Source of the DNA: Clostridiales bacterium | Lineage (GTDB): Bacteria > Bacillota > Clostridia > Oscillospirales > CAG-272 | Direction: 5' to 3' | Assembly: GCA_018370615.1 (NCBI GenBank) | Contig: JAGZAC010000075.1 | Span: forward strand, 1-7,341 | Length of the DNA stretch: 7,341 nucleotides | Shown: positions 1 to 6,088 of the stretch, piece by piece | How positions within the stretch are numbered: the stretch's first letter is position 1 | How the letters are laid out: each line of letters opens with the position of its first letter | Program-made: the position numbers and the translations under genes | The notes under the pieces: model-generated | The model's input: the letters and a program-made list of their open reading frames with translations, nothing else | Database searches by the model: none | What the model was told of the DNA's origin: nothing

Positions 1-1048
1 CGGCAGCTTCTGTGGCCCCTGTAGCCCCCAGCATATGCCCTGTCATGGACTTCGTGGAGCTGATGTGCGTGGTATAGGCATTATCCCCAAAGGCCTTTTT
101 CACCGCCAGGGTTTCCGTTTTGTCGTTCATGGGAGTGCTGGTGCCGTGGGCGTTAATATACAAATGCTCTCCGGCGGTAATGCTGCCTTCCTGTGCGGCC
201 AGCAGAATCGCTCGGACAGCCCCTTCCGCTTCCGGATGGGGCGCTGTCATGTGGTATGCGTCAGAGGTGTTGCCGTATCCGCAGACTTCTGCCCAAATGT
301 GTGCGCCTCTGGAAACGGCGTGCTCGTATTCCTCTAAAATGAGCATGGTGGCACCCTCACCCATCACAAAGCCGTTTCTTTCCAGGTCAAAGGGAATAGA
401 CGCCCGTGCGGGGTCTGTTGCCTGAGACAGGGCCTTGCAGTTGTCAAAGCCTGCAGTGGCAAGAGGGGTAATGGTACTTTCTGTGCCTCCTGCGATGATT
501 GCGTCCGCGTAGCCGTGCTTGATGGCCCGGAACGCCTCTCCAATGGTATTGGTGGAGGTGGCGCAGGCGGTGACTACAGGCAGGGAAGGGCCTTTTGCCC
601 CGAAACGCATAGAAATGGCGCCTGCCGCCATGTTGGAGATCATCATAGGAATAAACAATGGAGAAACTCGGGAGGGACCGCGTTTTTCCAGCTTGAGGGT
701 TTCGGAAACGAAGGTGTTCATACCGCCGATGCCGCTGCCCACATAAACACCGAATCGCTCGGGCTGGACGTTTCCCTGGATGTTGCTGTCAGCTACTGCC
801 TCCATGGCGGCTGCAATGGCATACTGGGTAAACAGGTCGGCCCGTCTCGCCTCCGGCAGGGAATCATAATAATTGAGAGGGTCGAAATCTTTTACCTCGG
901 CTGCAAGAGTGACTTTGAAGTCGGTTGTGTCAAATTTGGTGATGGGACCGATTCCGCATACGCCGGCAAAAAGGCTCTTTGCGAAGGTTTCTATATTATT
1001 TCCGATGGGGTTGATGGTTCCCATGCCTGTGATAACAACTCTGTTCAT
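1..1048 (-). CDS. fabF: FabF, 3-oxoacyl-ACP synthase II (3' end outside window)
   Basis: Elongating beta-ketoacyl-ACP synthase of type II fatty-acid synthesis: a cytosolic thiolase-fold enzyme that condenses acyl-ACP with malonyl-ACP. The frame reads openly for 349 codons to the window edge. It starts MNRVVITGMG and shows the Cys-His-His triad: Cys162 in TACATST, His301 in NAHGTST and His338 in STKSMTGH, with the conserved Lys333. GGTES (about 188) and the Gly-rich GEGA segment (about 230) are also typical of KAS II. FabF is usually about 410 residues, so about 60 C-terminal residues lie beyond position 1. The ATG at 1046-1048 is preceded by AGGAG (1056-1060) at 7 nt. It begins 20 nt after the fabG stop and is the last gene seen of the fab operon. 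No frameshift was found. KAS I (FabB) is less likely because of the FabF-type gene context. Family identification is firm. Confidence 0.96.
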   Translation of the reverse strand, partial: MNRVVITGMGTINPIGNNIETFAKSLFAGVCGIGPITKFDTTDFKVTLAAEVKDFDPLNYYDSLPEARRADLFTQYAIAAAMEAVADSNIQGNVQPERFGVYVGSGIGGMNTFVSETLKLEKRGPSRVSPLFIPMMISNMAAGAISMRFGAKGPSLPVVTACATSTNTIGEAFRAIKHGYADAIIAGGTESTITPLATAGFDNCKALSQATDPARASIPFDLERNGFVMGEGATMLILEEYEHAVSRGAHIWAEVCGYGNTSDAYHMTAPHPEAEGAVRAILLAAQEGSITAGEHLYINAHGTSTPMNDKTETLAVKKAFGDNAYTTHISSTKSMTGHMLGATGATEAA

Positions 1049-1068
1049 TTTTACGCTCCTGTGTAGGT

Positions 1069-1803
1069 TCAAATATACATGCCGCCGTCTACCCGGAGTA
1101 CTTCTCCGGTGATATATGGGGCATGGCTCAAAAATACGGCGGCAGCGGCTACATCTTCCGGCAGGCCGGGCCGCTGCATGGGAACGGCTGCGCACAGCTT
1201 ATCCCGGGCTTCTTCCGGCATTTGCCGGGTCATATCTGTTTCAATATAACCGGGGCAAATCGCATTGCACACAATTCCTTTTGCCGCGTATTCCCTGGCG
1301 ACGGATTTGGTAAATCCAATAAGTCCTGCCTTGGATGCGGCATAATTCGCCTGACCGGCGTTGCCCATCAGTCCTACTACGGAGGATATATTGATGATAT
1401 TGCCGGATTTCTTTTTCAAAAAGTGCCGTAGGAGAGCTTTCGTCATATTAAACGCGCCCTTCAGATTGACGGCGATTACATCGTCAAAATCTGCTTCCCG
1501 CATCTGCAAAAGCAGCTTATCCCGGGTAATACCTGCGTTGTTTACCAATATATCAATATTTCCAGCTTCCTCCAGCAGCTTTGCCACGCAGTCGCCGCAG
1601 GCAGCAAAATCGGACACGTCCAGAGGGGCAAAATATGCTTTTCTGCCCTCTGCCGCAATTAAGTCCATCGTTTCACGGACTGCCGGGGAATCTGCCGTGG
1701 CAATAACGGCTACGTCCATGCCTTCCCGTGCCAGAGCTGTGGCGATGGCTCTGCCGATGCCTCTGGAAGCTCCGGTGACCAGAGCGGTTTTTGTATCAGC
1801 CAT
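1069..1803 (-). CDS. fabG: FabG, 3-oxoacyl-ACP reductase
   Basis: NADPH-dependent short-chain dehydrogenase that reduces 3-ketoacyl-ACP to 3-hydroxyacyl-ACP in the fatty-acid elongation cycle; the family is normally a cytosolic tetramer. The 244-residue product has the expected length. It shows the cofactor motif TGASRGIG (10-17), NNAG (88-91), and the catalytic set Asn113, Ser141, Tyr154 and Lys158 (YAASK), then PGYIETDM (184-191) and the C-terminal TGEVLRVDGG typical of FabG. The frame is open upstream to 1851, but the ATG at 1801-1803 is chosen: it has AGGAGG at 1813-1818 with a 9-nt spacer and gives the normal family N-terminus. The start overlaps the end of fabD by 8 bp, so translation is probably coupled. 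Other SDR reductases share these motifs, but the position between fabD and fabF settles the role. Confidence 0.96.
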   Translation of the reverse strand: MADTKTALVTGASRGIGRAIATALAREGMDVAVIATADSPAVRETMDLIAAEGRKAYFAPLDVSDFAACGDCVAKLLEEAGNIDILVNNAGITRDKLLLQMREADFDDVIAVNLKGAFNMTKALLRHFLKKKSGNIINISSVVGLMGNAGQANYAASKAGLIGFTKSVAREYAAKGIVCNAICPGYIETDMTRQMPEEARDKLCAAVPMQRPGLPEDVAAAAVFLSHAPYITGEVLRVDGGMYI

Positions 1804-2716
1804 TTTGCAGTGCCTCCTTTGTAGCAGCAAGGGTGGCATTGTCTGCCACATTGTAAATTTGTACGTCGGGCAGTGTTTTTTTACAAAGGCCCGAGAGGGT
1901 CTTACCGGCGCCGACCTCGATATAAATATCTGCCTGCATATGGCGCATGGTATTTTCCCACCGGACGCTGTTCATACATTGCTGGGCGATGTGCTCTGTG
2001 ATGCCGGCTCTGTCTGACGGATAAGGTTCTGCCGTCCAGTTTGCGTACAGAGGAATTTCCGGCGCTTTTATATCAAGTGTGTTCAGCAGCTTTCGAAGGG
2101 ATACTGCACACTCTTCCATAAAGGGCGTGTGGAAAGGACCGCTGACGGCGATTTTTACCGCCCGTCCCCCCGCATTTTTTACCGCTTCACAAAAGGGATC
2201 GATGGATGCTGCTTTCCCTGCGCAGGCGATTTGTCCGGGGCAGTTGTAGTTTACGGGATATACGCCGTCAAACTGCGCGCATAGATTTTTTACAGTGTCT
2301 TCGTCCAGCCGCAGAACGGCCGCCATGCCTCCCGGCGTCTGCTTACTGCAGGCATCCATGGCTTCGCCTCGGCAAACAACCAGCCTGAAAGCGTCCTCGT
2401 AGGACAATATACCTGCATAGGCCAATGCGGCGATCTCCCCTAGGGAAAATCCGGCGCACATATCCGCCCGCCGGCCTGCCGCCTCATCCAATGCCGCTGC
2501 TGCCGCCAAATCGGTCAGAAACAGGCAGGGCTGCGCGTTTACTGTTTCATTCAGTGCTTCGGCAGTGCCGTGAAAGCACTGCTCCAAAGTGCCCGGGCGG
2601 AGCTGTTCTCCCATATTGAATACAGCCTTAGCCGCAGAGCTCGCTTCGTACAGGTCCAGACCCATGCCGGGGTGCTGTGCCCCCTGGCCGGCGAACATAT
2701 ATGCCCTTACAGCCAC
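1796..2716 (-). CDS. fabD: FabD, malonyl-CoA:ACP transacylase
   Basis: Transfers the malonyl group from CoA to the phosphopantetheine of ACP, supplying malonyl-ACP to FabH and FabF. From the proposed start the protein is 306 residues, close to the usual 305-310. Visible motifs are GQGAQ (10-14, oxyanion loop), the nucleophile Ser91 in GFSLGE, Arg116 in the VCRGEAM segment (binds the malonyl carboxylate) and the catalytic His196 in SGPFH. The frame is open to 2818, but that extension lies inside fabK and looks unlike any FabD N-terminus. A GTG at 2714-2716 is chosen: it has GGGAGG at 2726-2731 with a 9-nt spacer and places GQGAQ at the normal distance. An ATG at 2698 is the alternative (300 residues) but has a poorer site. 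The start overlaps the fabK stop by 10 bp and the end overlaps the fabG start by 8 bp. Confidence 0.95.
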   Translation of the reverse strand: MAVRAYMFAGQGAQHPGMGLDLYEASSAAKAVFNMGEQLRPGTLEQCFHGTAEALNETVNAQPCLFLTDLAAAAALDEAAGRRADMCAGFSLGEIAALAYAGILSYEDAFRLVVCRGEAMDACSKQTPGGMAAVLRLDEDTVKNLCAQFDGVYPVNYNCPGQIACAGKAASIDPFCEAVKNAGGRAVKIAVSGPFHTPFMEECAVSLRKLLNTLDIKAPEIPLYANWTAEPYPSDRAGITEHIAQQCMNSVRWENTMRHMQADIYIEVGAGKTLSGLCKKTLPDVQIYNVADNATLAATKEALQNG

Positions 2717-3651
2717 TGGGACGCACCTCCCAGCGCGCGCTGGGCGCCATTTACAACATCCTCGATGATTTGGCGGCAGGACATCCTTTCTTTTACAAGG
2801 CCCGCACATTCGCCGCAAAGGAAGGAGCCGCCCTGGAGATCCCCGTCTACTACGGCCCGGCGCAGAGCGCCGACGCCGTACTGCTCCAATTCTTCGTTGG
2901 AGACGGACATATCATATTCCATTTCGGAGAATTTCCTGGAAAAATCATTTTTCAGTGCCCGGCAGGGATGACCCAGCCGCTTGCCGGTGACGATGGTGTC
3001 GATGTCCTTTGCCGCAATTACTTTCTCCTTGAAGTTATCATGGGCAGTACATTCGTCTGCCACGATGAACCGGGTACCCATCTGGACGCCGCACGCGCCC
3101 AGCATCAGAGCAGCGGCAAGGCCGCGCCCGTCCGCAATTCCGCCGGCGGCAATGACAGGGATACTGACTGCGTCGCATACCTGGGGAACCAGGGCCATGG
3201 TGTTCAGCTCTCCGATGTGTCCCCCGGACTCGCCCCCTTCTGCGACAACGGCAGCAGCGCCTCTGCGTTCCACCATCTTTGCAAGCGCTACAGAAGGGAC
3301 TACCGGAATTACCTTACAGCCCGCTTCCTTCCAAGCTGCCATAAACCGGGTGGGGTTGCCGGCACCGGTGGTAACCACGGGGATTTTTTCTTCACAGATG
3401 ACTGCGGCCGCCTCTTCCACATAGGGGCTCATCAGCATAACATTGACGCCGAAGGGCTTATTTGTCATTTCCTTTGCCAGATGAATCTGCTGTCGTAGCT
3501 GTTCACCGTTTGCATTCATTCCGGCAATAATACCCAGCCCGCCGGCATTGGACACTGCAGCGGCAAGGTGTGCATCTGCCACCCATGCCATACCGCCCTG
3601 CAAAATGGGATATTCGATTTCAAGAAGTTCACAAAGTTTTGTTTTCAGCAT
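2707..3651 (-). CDS. fabK: FabK, FMN-dependent enoyl-ACP reductase
   Basis: Flavoprotein that reduces trans-2-enoyl-ACP to acyl-ACP, the last step of each elongation cycle. It is an FMN-binding TIM barrel of the nitronate monooxygenase/2-nitropropane dioxygenase superfamily, unrelated to the SDR-type FabI. The 314 residues show QGGMAWVAD (18-26), TTGAGNP (94-100), GGHIG with His145 matching the catalytic His of pneumococcal FabK, the phosphate-binding IPVIAAGGIADG (164-175) and MGTRF (191-195). A longer frame begins with TTG at 3661-3663, but that codon directly abuts AGGA (3664-3667) and cannot use it. The ATG at 3649-3651 gives the usual N-terminus, although its AGGA sits 12 nt away, a weak site compared with its neighbours. 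Nitronate monooxygenases look similar, but the position between acpP and fabD makes FabK near certain. Confidence 0.94.
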   Translation of the reverse strand: MLKTKLCELLEIEYPILQGGMAWVADAHLAAAVSNAGGLGIIAGMNANGEQLRQQIHLAKEMTNKPFGVNVMLMSPYVEEAAAVICEEKIPVVTTGAGNPTRFMAAWKEAGCKVIPVVPSVALAKMVERRGAAAVVAEGGESGGHIGELNTMALVPQVCDAVSIPVIAAGGIADGRGLAAALMLGACGVQMGTRFIVADECTAHDNFKEKVIAAKDIDTIVTGKRLGHPCRALKNDFSRKFSEMEYDMSVSNEELEQYGVGALRRAVVDGDLQGGSFLCGECAGLVKERMSCRQIIEDVVNGAQRALGGASQWL

Positions 3652-3758
3652 ACGTAAGACCAATCCTATTTATTTTATTGCTTTCCGGCAGAAGTATATA
3701 TTCTAGGGGACTGTCTATTCTTATTGGAAAGCGGTGATTTTCATTTTTGATAAAAGGG

Positions 3759-3794
3759 AACCGCTCACCGGCTCATTTGCGTTGGTGAGCGGTT
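3759..3794 (-). terminator. Hairpin after acpP: partial terminator or processing/stability element
   Basis: A perfect 11-bp inverted repeat (AACCGCTCACC at 3759-3769, GGTGAGCGGTT at 3784-3794) with a 14-nt loop lies 11 nt beyond the acpP stop codon. Read in the gene direction, the stem is preceded by an A run and followed by CCC and then UUUU, so the U tract is displaced by three bases. That is weaker than a standard intrinsic terminator. It could stop part of the transcription after acpP or protect the 3' end of an acpP message. On the plus strand the T run directly follows the stem, but no plus-strand gene needs a terminator here. The structure is seen directly; its role is inferred. Confidence 0.55.
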
Positions 3795-3805
3795 TTTCCG
3801 CAAAG

Positions 3806-4018
3806 TTACTTGGACTCGATGTACTCTACCAGTTTGTCAATACAGTTGAGTTCCGGTGTGATATCGATTTCCACGCCGCACGCATCTTCAATCTGCATAA
3901 CAAGCTCCGCTACGTCCAGAGAATCCAGACCGATTTCGTTAAAGGGCTTATCGGTTGCGATTTCAGCTGCATCTACGCCCTTGTAAGCTGCGATAATGTC
4001 TACAATTTTCTCTTTCAT
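3806..4018 (-). CDS. acpP: AcpP, acyl carrier protein
   Basis: Small acidic four-helix carrier that holds the growing acyl chain on a 4'-phosphopantetheine arm; it is the common substrate of FabD, FabH, FabF, FabG and FabK. The 70-residue product has the modification site Ser33 in GLDSLDVAELV at the start of helix II, and the acidic DSLD...E...IED surface that docks partner enzymes. The frame is open five codons further upstream (ATG at 4033), but that ATG lies within the ribosome binding site itself: GGAGG at 4027-4031 sits 8 nt before the ATG at 4016-4018, which is therefore the start. It follows the fabH stop by 25 nt. A hairpin lies just downstream. The family is normally 75-80 residues, so this one is slightly short but complete. 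Confidence 0.96.
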   Translation of the reverse strand: MKEKIVDIIAAYKGVDAAEIATDKPFNEIGLDSLDVAELVMQIEDACGVEIDITPELNCIDKLVEYIESK

Positions 4019-4026
4019 CTGATATA

Positions 4027-4031
4027 CCTCC
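4027..4031 (-). promoter_or_regulatory. Ribosome binding site of acpP
   Basis: GGAGG on the minus strand, 8 nt before the ATG at 4018. It overlaps the in-frame ATG at 4033 and so excludes that codon as the acpP start. Confidence 0.85.
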
Positions 4032-4043
4032 ATTTGTTTTTAT

Positions 4044-4994
4044 TTACCATTCCAGGAGACAGGCTGCGGAAGCAAGCCCAGCTCCGAAGGCGCAAAGAAT
4101 CAGTTTGTCTCCCCGACGAAAGTTTTCCTTTTCTTCATGGAGAAGAAGAGGAACGCTGGCGGAGGACGTGTTGCCGTAGTGTTCGATATTATGGGGGAAT
4201 TTTTCAGGGTGACCAAAGCGTGTGATAGCTCCATTGATGATTCGCAGATTCGCCTGGTGGAGCAGCACTCTGTCGATATCCTCCATTGTCAGGTTACATT
4301 TTTCCAGCACCTCATGGATTCTGGCTGTGATGGAGGAAACTGCAAATTTATATATATCCTGTCCATTCATATGGAGATATCCGTTGTCTTCAAAATCATT
4401 GAAAGGGCAGTTGTCTGACCCGCGCAGGGCATGCAGATGCTCCCAGCCGTTTTTTCCCTTGACCTGCATGGAAAACACTGGCTCGCTGTCCGCCTGCTCC
4501 AGTACGGTTGCCGCAGCGGCATCGCCGAACAGTACACATGTAGAACGGTCTGTCCAATCGGTTAGACGGGAAAGCGCTTCGGCGGATATAATCATTGCCT
4601 TTTTTGCCATCCCCGCCCGAAAATAGGCGTTTACAGTATTCAAAGCGTATAAAAAACCACAGCAGGCCATGTTGATGTCCAATGTGATGCAGTCAATTCC
4701 AAGCTCCCCGGCAACAAGGCAGGACATAGCGGGAGTTTTATAATCACCGCCGATTGTGGAAACAATCAGCAAATCTATTTCTTCGGCCTTTGCCCCTGCT
4801 TCCAACAGAGCTTCACCGGCAGCCCTTGTACTTAATTCTAAAAGAGATTCGCTGGCGGATAAGATTCGCCGTTCGCGGATTCCAGTGCGCTGAGAAATCC
4901 ATTCGTCGCTGGTATCCATAAATGCGGCCAGATCGTTGTTTGTAACGACCTTTTTAGGCAGGCCGGCACCTGTTCCTATGATTTTTAATCCCAT
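4044..4994 (-). CDS. fabH: FabH, 3-oxoacyl-ACP synthase III
   Basis: Chain-initiating condensing enzyme: joins a short acyl-CoA to malonyl-ACP to give 3-ketoacyl-ACP, and so sets the primer (straight or branched) of the fatty acids. The 316-residue product has the normal length. Visible are the CoA-binding DEWISQRTGIRERR (30-43, with Trp32), the nucleophile Cys111 in DINMACCGF, His246 in LLHQANLRI, Asn275 in HYGNTSSAS and the C-terminal GAGL segment, matching the E. coli Cys112-His244-Asn274 triad. The residue after the nucleophile is a second Cys where E. coli has Ser. The ATG at 4992-4994 gives the standard N-terminus; the nearest Shine-Dalgarno-like AAAGG (5007-5011) is 12 nt away and weak. 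It is the first gene of the fab operon, behind a good promoter. Whether it prefers acetyl-CoA or branched primers cannot be read from the sequence. Confidence 0.96.
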   Translation of the reverse strand: MGLKIIGTGAGLPKKVVTNNDLAAFMDTSDEWISQRTGIRERRILSASESLLELSTRAAGEALLEAGAKAEEIDLLIVSTIGGDYKTPAMSCLVAGELGIDCITLDINMACCGFLYALNTVNAYFRAGMAKKAMIISAEALSRLTDWTDRSTCVLFGDAAAATVLEQADSEPVFSMQVKGKNGWEHLHALRGSDNCPFNDFEDNGYLHMNGQDIYKFAVSSITARIHEVLEKCNLTMEDIDRVLLHQANLRIINGAITRFGHPEKFPHNIEHYGNTSSASVPLLLHEEKENFRRGDKLILCAFGAGLASAACLLEW

Positions 4995-5050
4995 GTTGTT
5001 TTTATGCCTTTCTGGACACCGCCACCAAATATACGCGCACGTTTTTCAAT

Positions 5051-5079
5051 ATATTATCATGAATGGGCTAGTATGTCAA
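5051..5079 (-). promoter_or_regulatory. Promoter of the fab operon
   Basis: A consensus -35 box TTGACA (minus strand, 5074-5079) and a -10 box TAATAT (5051-5056) are separated by exactly 17 bp. Transcription would begin near 5044, leaving a leader of about 50 nt before the fabH ATG at 4994. It is the only convincing promoter found upstream of fabH and lies downstream of the terminator of the preceding unit, so fabH should start a new transcript. Confidence 0.75.
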
Positions 5080-5098
5080 GAATATTTTGTGAATATTC
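5080..5098 (-). promoter_or_regulatory. Inverted repeat abutting the fabH -35 box: candidate operator
   Basis: Perfect 7-bp arms GAATATT (5080-5086) and AATATTC (5092-5098) around a 5-bp centre TTGTG. The repeat touches the -35 hexamer, so a dimeric regulator bound here would be placed to block or assist RNA polymerase. FabT (MarR type) and FapR are the known regulators of such operons, but the sequence does not clearly match the sites I recall for either one. The repeat is seen directly; the regulator is unknown. Confidence 0.5.
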
Positions 5099-5172
5099 AA
5101 AAACAAGCGTATTTTTTATAAAAAAGTGTGAAAAACGGGTCAAAACAGGCCCAAAATGAAAAAATGATAAAT

Positions 5173-5201
5173 AAAAATCCGCCGAAAATCGACGGATTTT
5201 T
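5173..5201 (-). terminator. Intrinsic terminator after the ECF transporter gene
   Basis: Arms AAAAATCCG (5173-5181) and CGGATTTTT (5193-5201) pair perfectly over 9 bp. On the minus strand the stem continues through a U-G pair and CGA/UCG to a 3-nt UUU loop, about 13 bp in all. The final T run followed by further AT-rich sequence suits termination of the gene whose stop is at 5240, and separates it from the fabH promoter. The A/T symmetry means it could also work on the plus strand, where no gene is seen. Confidence 0.85.
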
Positions 5202-5239
5202 ACTGAATATAAACAAAATATTTATAAATTAAAAATAAA

Positions 5240-5818
5240 TTATGAATTACGGCACAGTCGTGCGGTTGCACCTGCTTTTTGCAGAGCAATCATAACGGTG
5301 GGAATCAATACTAGCTGAAGAACAATCCCCGGCCAGGCTGTTACAAAAGAAGAGGCCAGAAAGGCGCTCGCTGTCAGGGGATTTTCTGTTCCCATGAGCA
5401 GCAGCCATTTTATCAGTCCGGCGACACCACGTCCTGCCAACATTGCCGGAATCATGGAGAGATAGATAGGAAGGAGGCCTTTTTTTCCGGAGAATACTTT
5501 CAAGTATAGGAGTCCGCAGACGATTCCATATGTGCAAAGCTCTCCCATCATGGAAAAACCGTTGGGAAACATGACAGGCATGCCGGTAACAGCAGAAGAA
5601 ATCAGGGGCAGGACTATGCCTACCGCGGCGCCCCAGGGCCAGCCGCACAGCAGTCCGCATAAAAGTACAGGAAGATGCATAGGAAGAAACATCTGGCCGG
5701 AAATGCTGCTGCCGGTCAAATGAAACAGCTGGGGCAGCAGAATTCCTGCGGCCAGGCACATGGCGGCGGTACACAGCCGCAGTGCAGTGGGGTGAAATTT
5801 CGTTTTTGTGTTTTCCAT
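5240..5818 (-). CDS. ECF transporter S component, substrate unknown
   Basis: Small integral membrane protein resembling substrate-binding (S) components of energy-coupling factor vitamin transporters, which work with a shared EcfA-EcfA'-EcfT module encoded elsewhere. The 192 residues form five to six hydrophobic segments, roughly 13-32, 44-60, 62-78, 92-108, 115-142 and 153-180. Alanine- and glycine-rich helices, the FLPMHLPVLLCGLLCG region (44-59) followed by GAAVGIVLPLISS, and the MMGELCTYG segment (90-98) recall uncharacterised members of this superfamily. The frame is open upstream to 6091, but that extension runs through a palindromic repeat. The ATG at 5816-5818, with AAGGAG at 5825-5830 and a 6-nt spacer, is the start. 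No transporter partner is adjacent and it has its own terminator. Pantothenate, niacin or another vitamin are all possible. The assignment to the superfamily is fairly sure, the substrate is not. Confidence 0.8.
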   Translation of the reverse strand: MENTKTKFHPTALRLCTAAMCLAAGILLPQLFHLTGSSISGQMFLPMHLPVLLCGLLCGWPWGAAVGIVLPLISSAVTGMPVMFPNGFSMMGELCTYGIVCGLLYLKVFSGKKGLLPIYLSMIPAMLAGRGVAGLIKWLLLMGTENPLTASAFLASSFVTAWPGIVLQLVLIPTVMIALQKAGATARLCRNS

Positions 5819-5925
5819 CTTTTTCTCCTTTGGAAATGTAATTCTAAATAAGGCTGCAAAGTCGCATTGACTGAGGGATTGTCTAGCTATAAATTTGTAA
5901 GATGTAAAAATGAAAGGATAGGTCA

Positions 5926-6009
5926 ACAACCCCTCCGATACGACTGCGTCGTACCACCTCCCCTTGCACAGGGGAGGCTTGGATTGAGGTGGCTCGCCGG
6001 AGGGGTTGT
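5926..6009. repeat. 84-bp nested palindromic element (MITE/REP-like)
   Basis: Perfect 12-bp terminal inverted repeats ACAACCCCTCCG (5926-5937) and CGGAGGGGTTGT (5998-6009) enclose two further hairpins: TACGAC/GTCGTA with a TGC loop (5939-5953), and CCTCCCCT/AGGGGAGG with a 5-nt loop (5957-5977). CCACCTC (5954-5960) can instead pair with GAGGTGG (5986-5992). The element resembles, from memory, GGAGGGG-type dispersed intergenic palindromes common in gut Clostridia, but copy number cannot be tested in one window. It encodes nothing; open frames through it are spurious. No clear target-site duplication is visible. It could be non-autonomously mobile or an RNA-level structural element. Confidence 0.75.
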
Positions 6010-6050
6010 ATAGCAAATATGTCAACTTCACAACCTCGATTTCTAAATAC

Positions 6051-6088
6051 AAAAACCGCAGGTGTCTTTTTTGAAAAGACACCTGCGG
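6051..6088 (-). terminator. Strong intrinsic terminator
   Basis: A perfect 15-bp stem (6056-6070 with 6074-6088) closed by a 3-nt loop; on the minus strand it is followed directly by five T residues (6051-6055 as A on the plus strand). This is a textbook terminator. It lies about 105 bp beyond the radical SAM stop codon, behind a separate promoter-like sequence, so it may end the radical SAM transcript, a short independent transcript, or both. Confidence 0.93.

Noticed and set aside
1804..1851. Sixteen-residue upstream extension of FabG
   Set aside because: It lies inside fabD, is unlike any FabG N-terminus, and the AGGAGG at 1813-1818 points to the ATG at 1803.
2717..2818. Thirty-four-residue upstream extension of FabD
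   Set aside because: It is entirely within fabK, rich in Cys and Arg unlike FabD, and leaves GQGAQ too far from the N-terminus.
2677..3498. Long plus-strand open frame (273 codons) antisense to fabK and the fabD start
   Set aside because: It is the complementary reading of well-supported genes, has no family motifs or ribosome binding site, and arises from the GC-rich third positions of fabK.
3680..3732. GCTTTCC / GGAAAGC inverted repeat around weak -10-like TAGAAT and TATACT sequences before fabK
   Set aside because: The arms are only 7 bp and 39 bp apart, and no -35 box stands at the right distance, so neither an operator nor a promoter can be supported.
3734..4225. Plus-strand open frame of 163 codons across acpP and the end of fabH
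   Set aside because: It is antisense to acpP and fabH and its residues show no domain; the apparent length follows from the absence of stops opposite those genes.
5247..5774. Second minus-strand frame (175 codons) within the ECF gene
   Set aside because: It is an out-of-frame shadow rich in Arg, His and Ser without hydrophobic segments; the 5240-5818 frame has a proper start site and membrane pattern.
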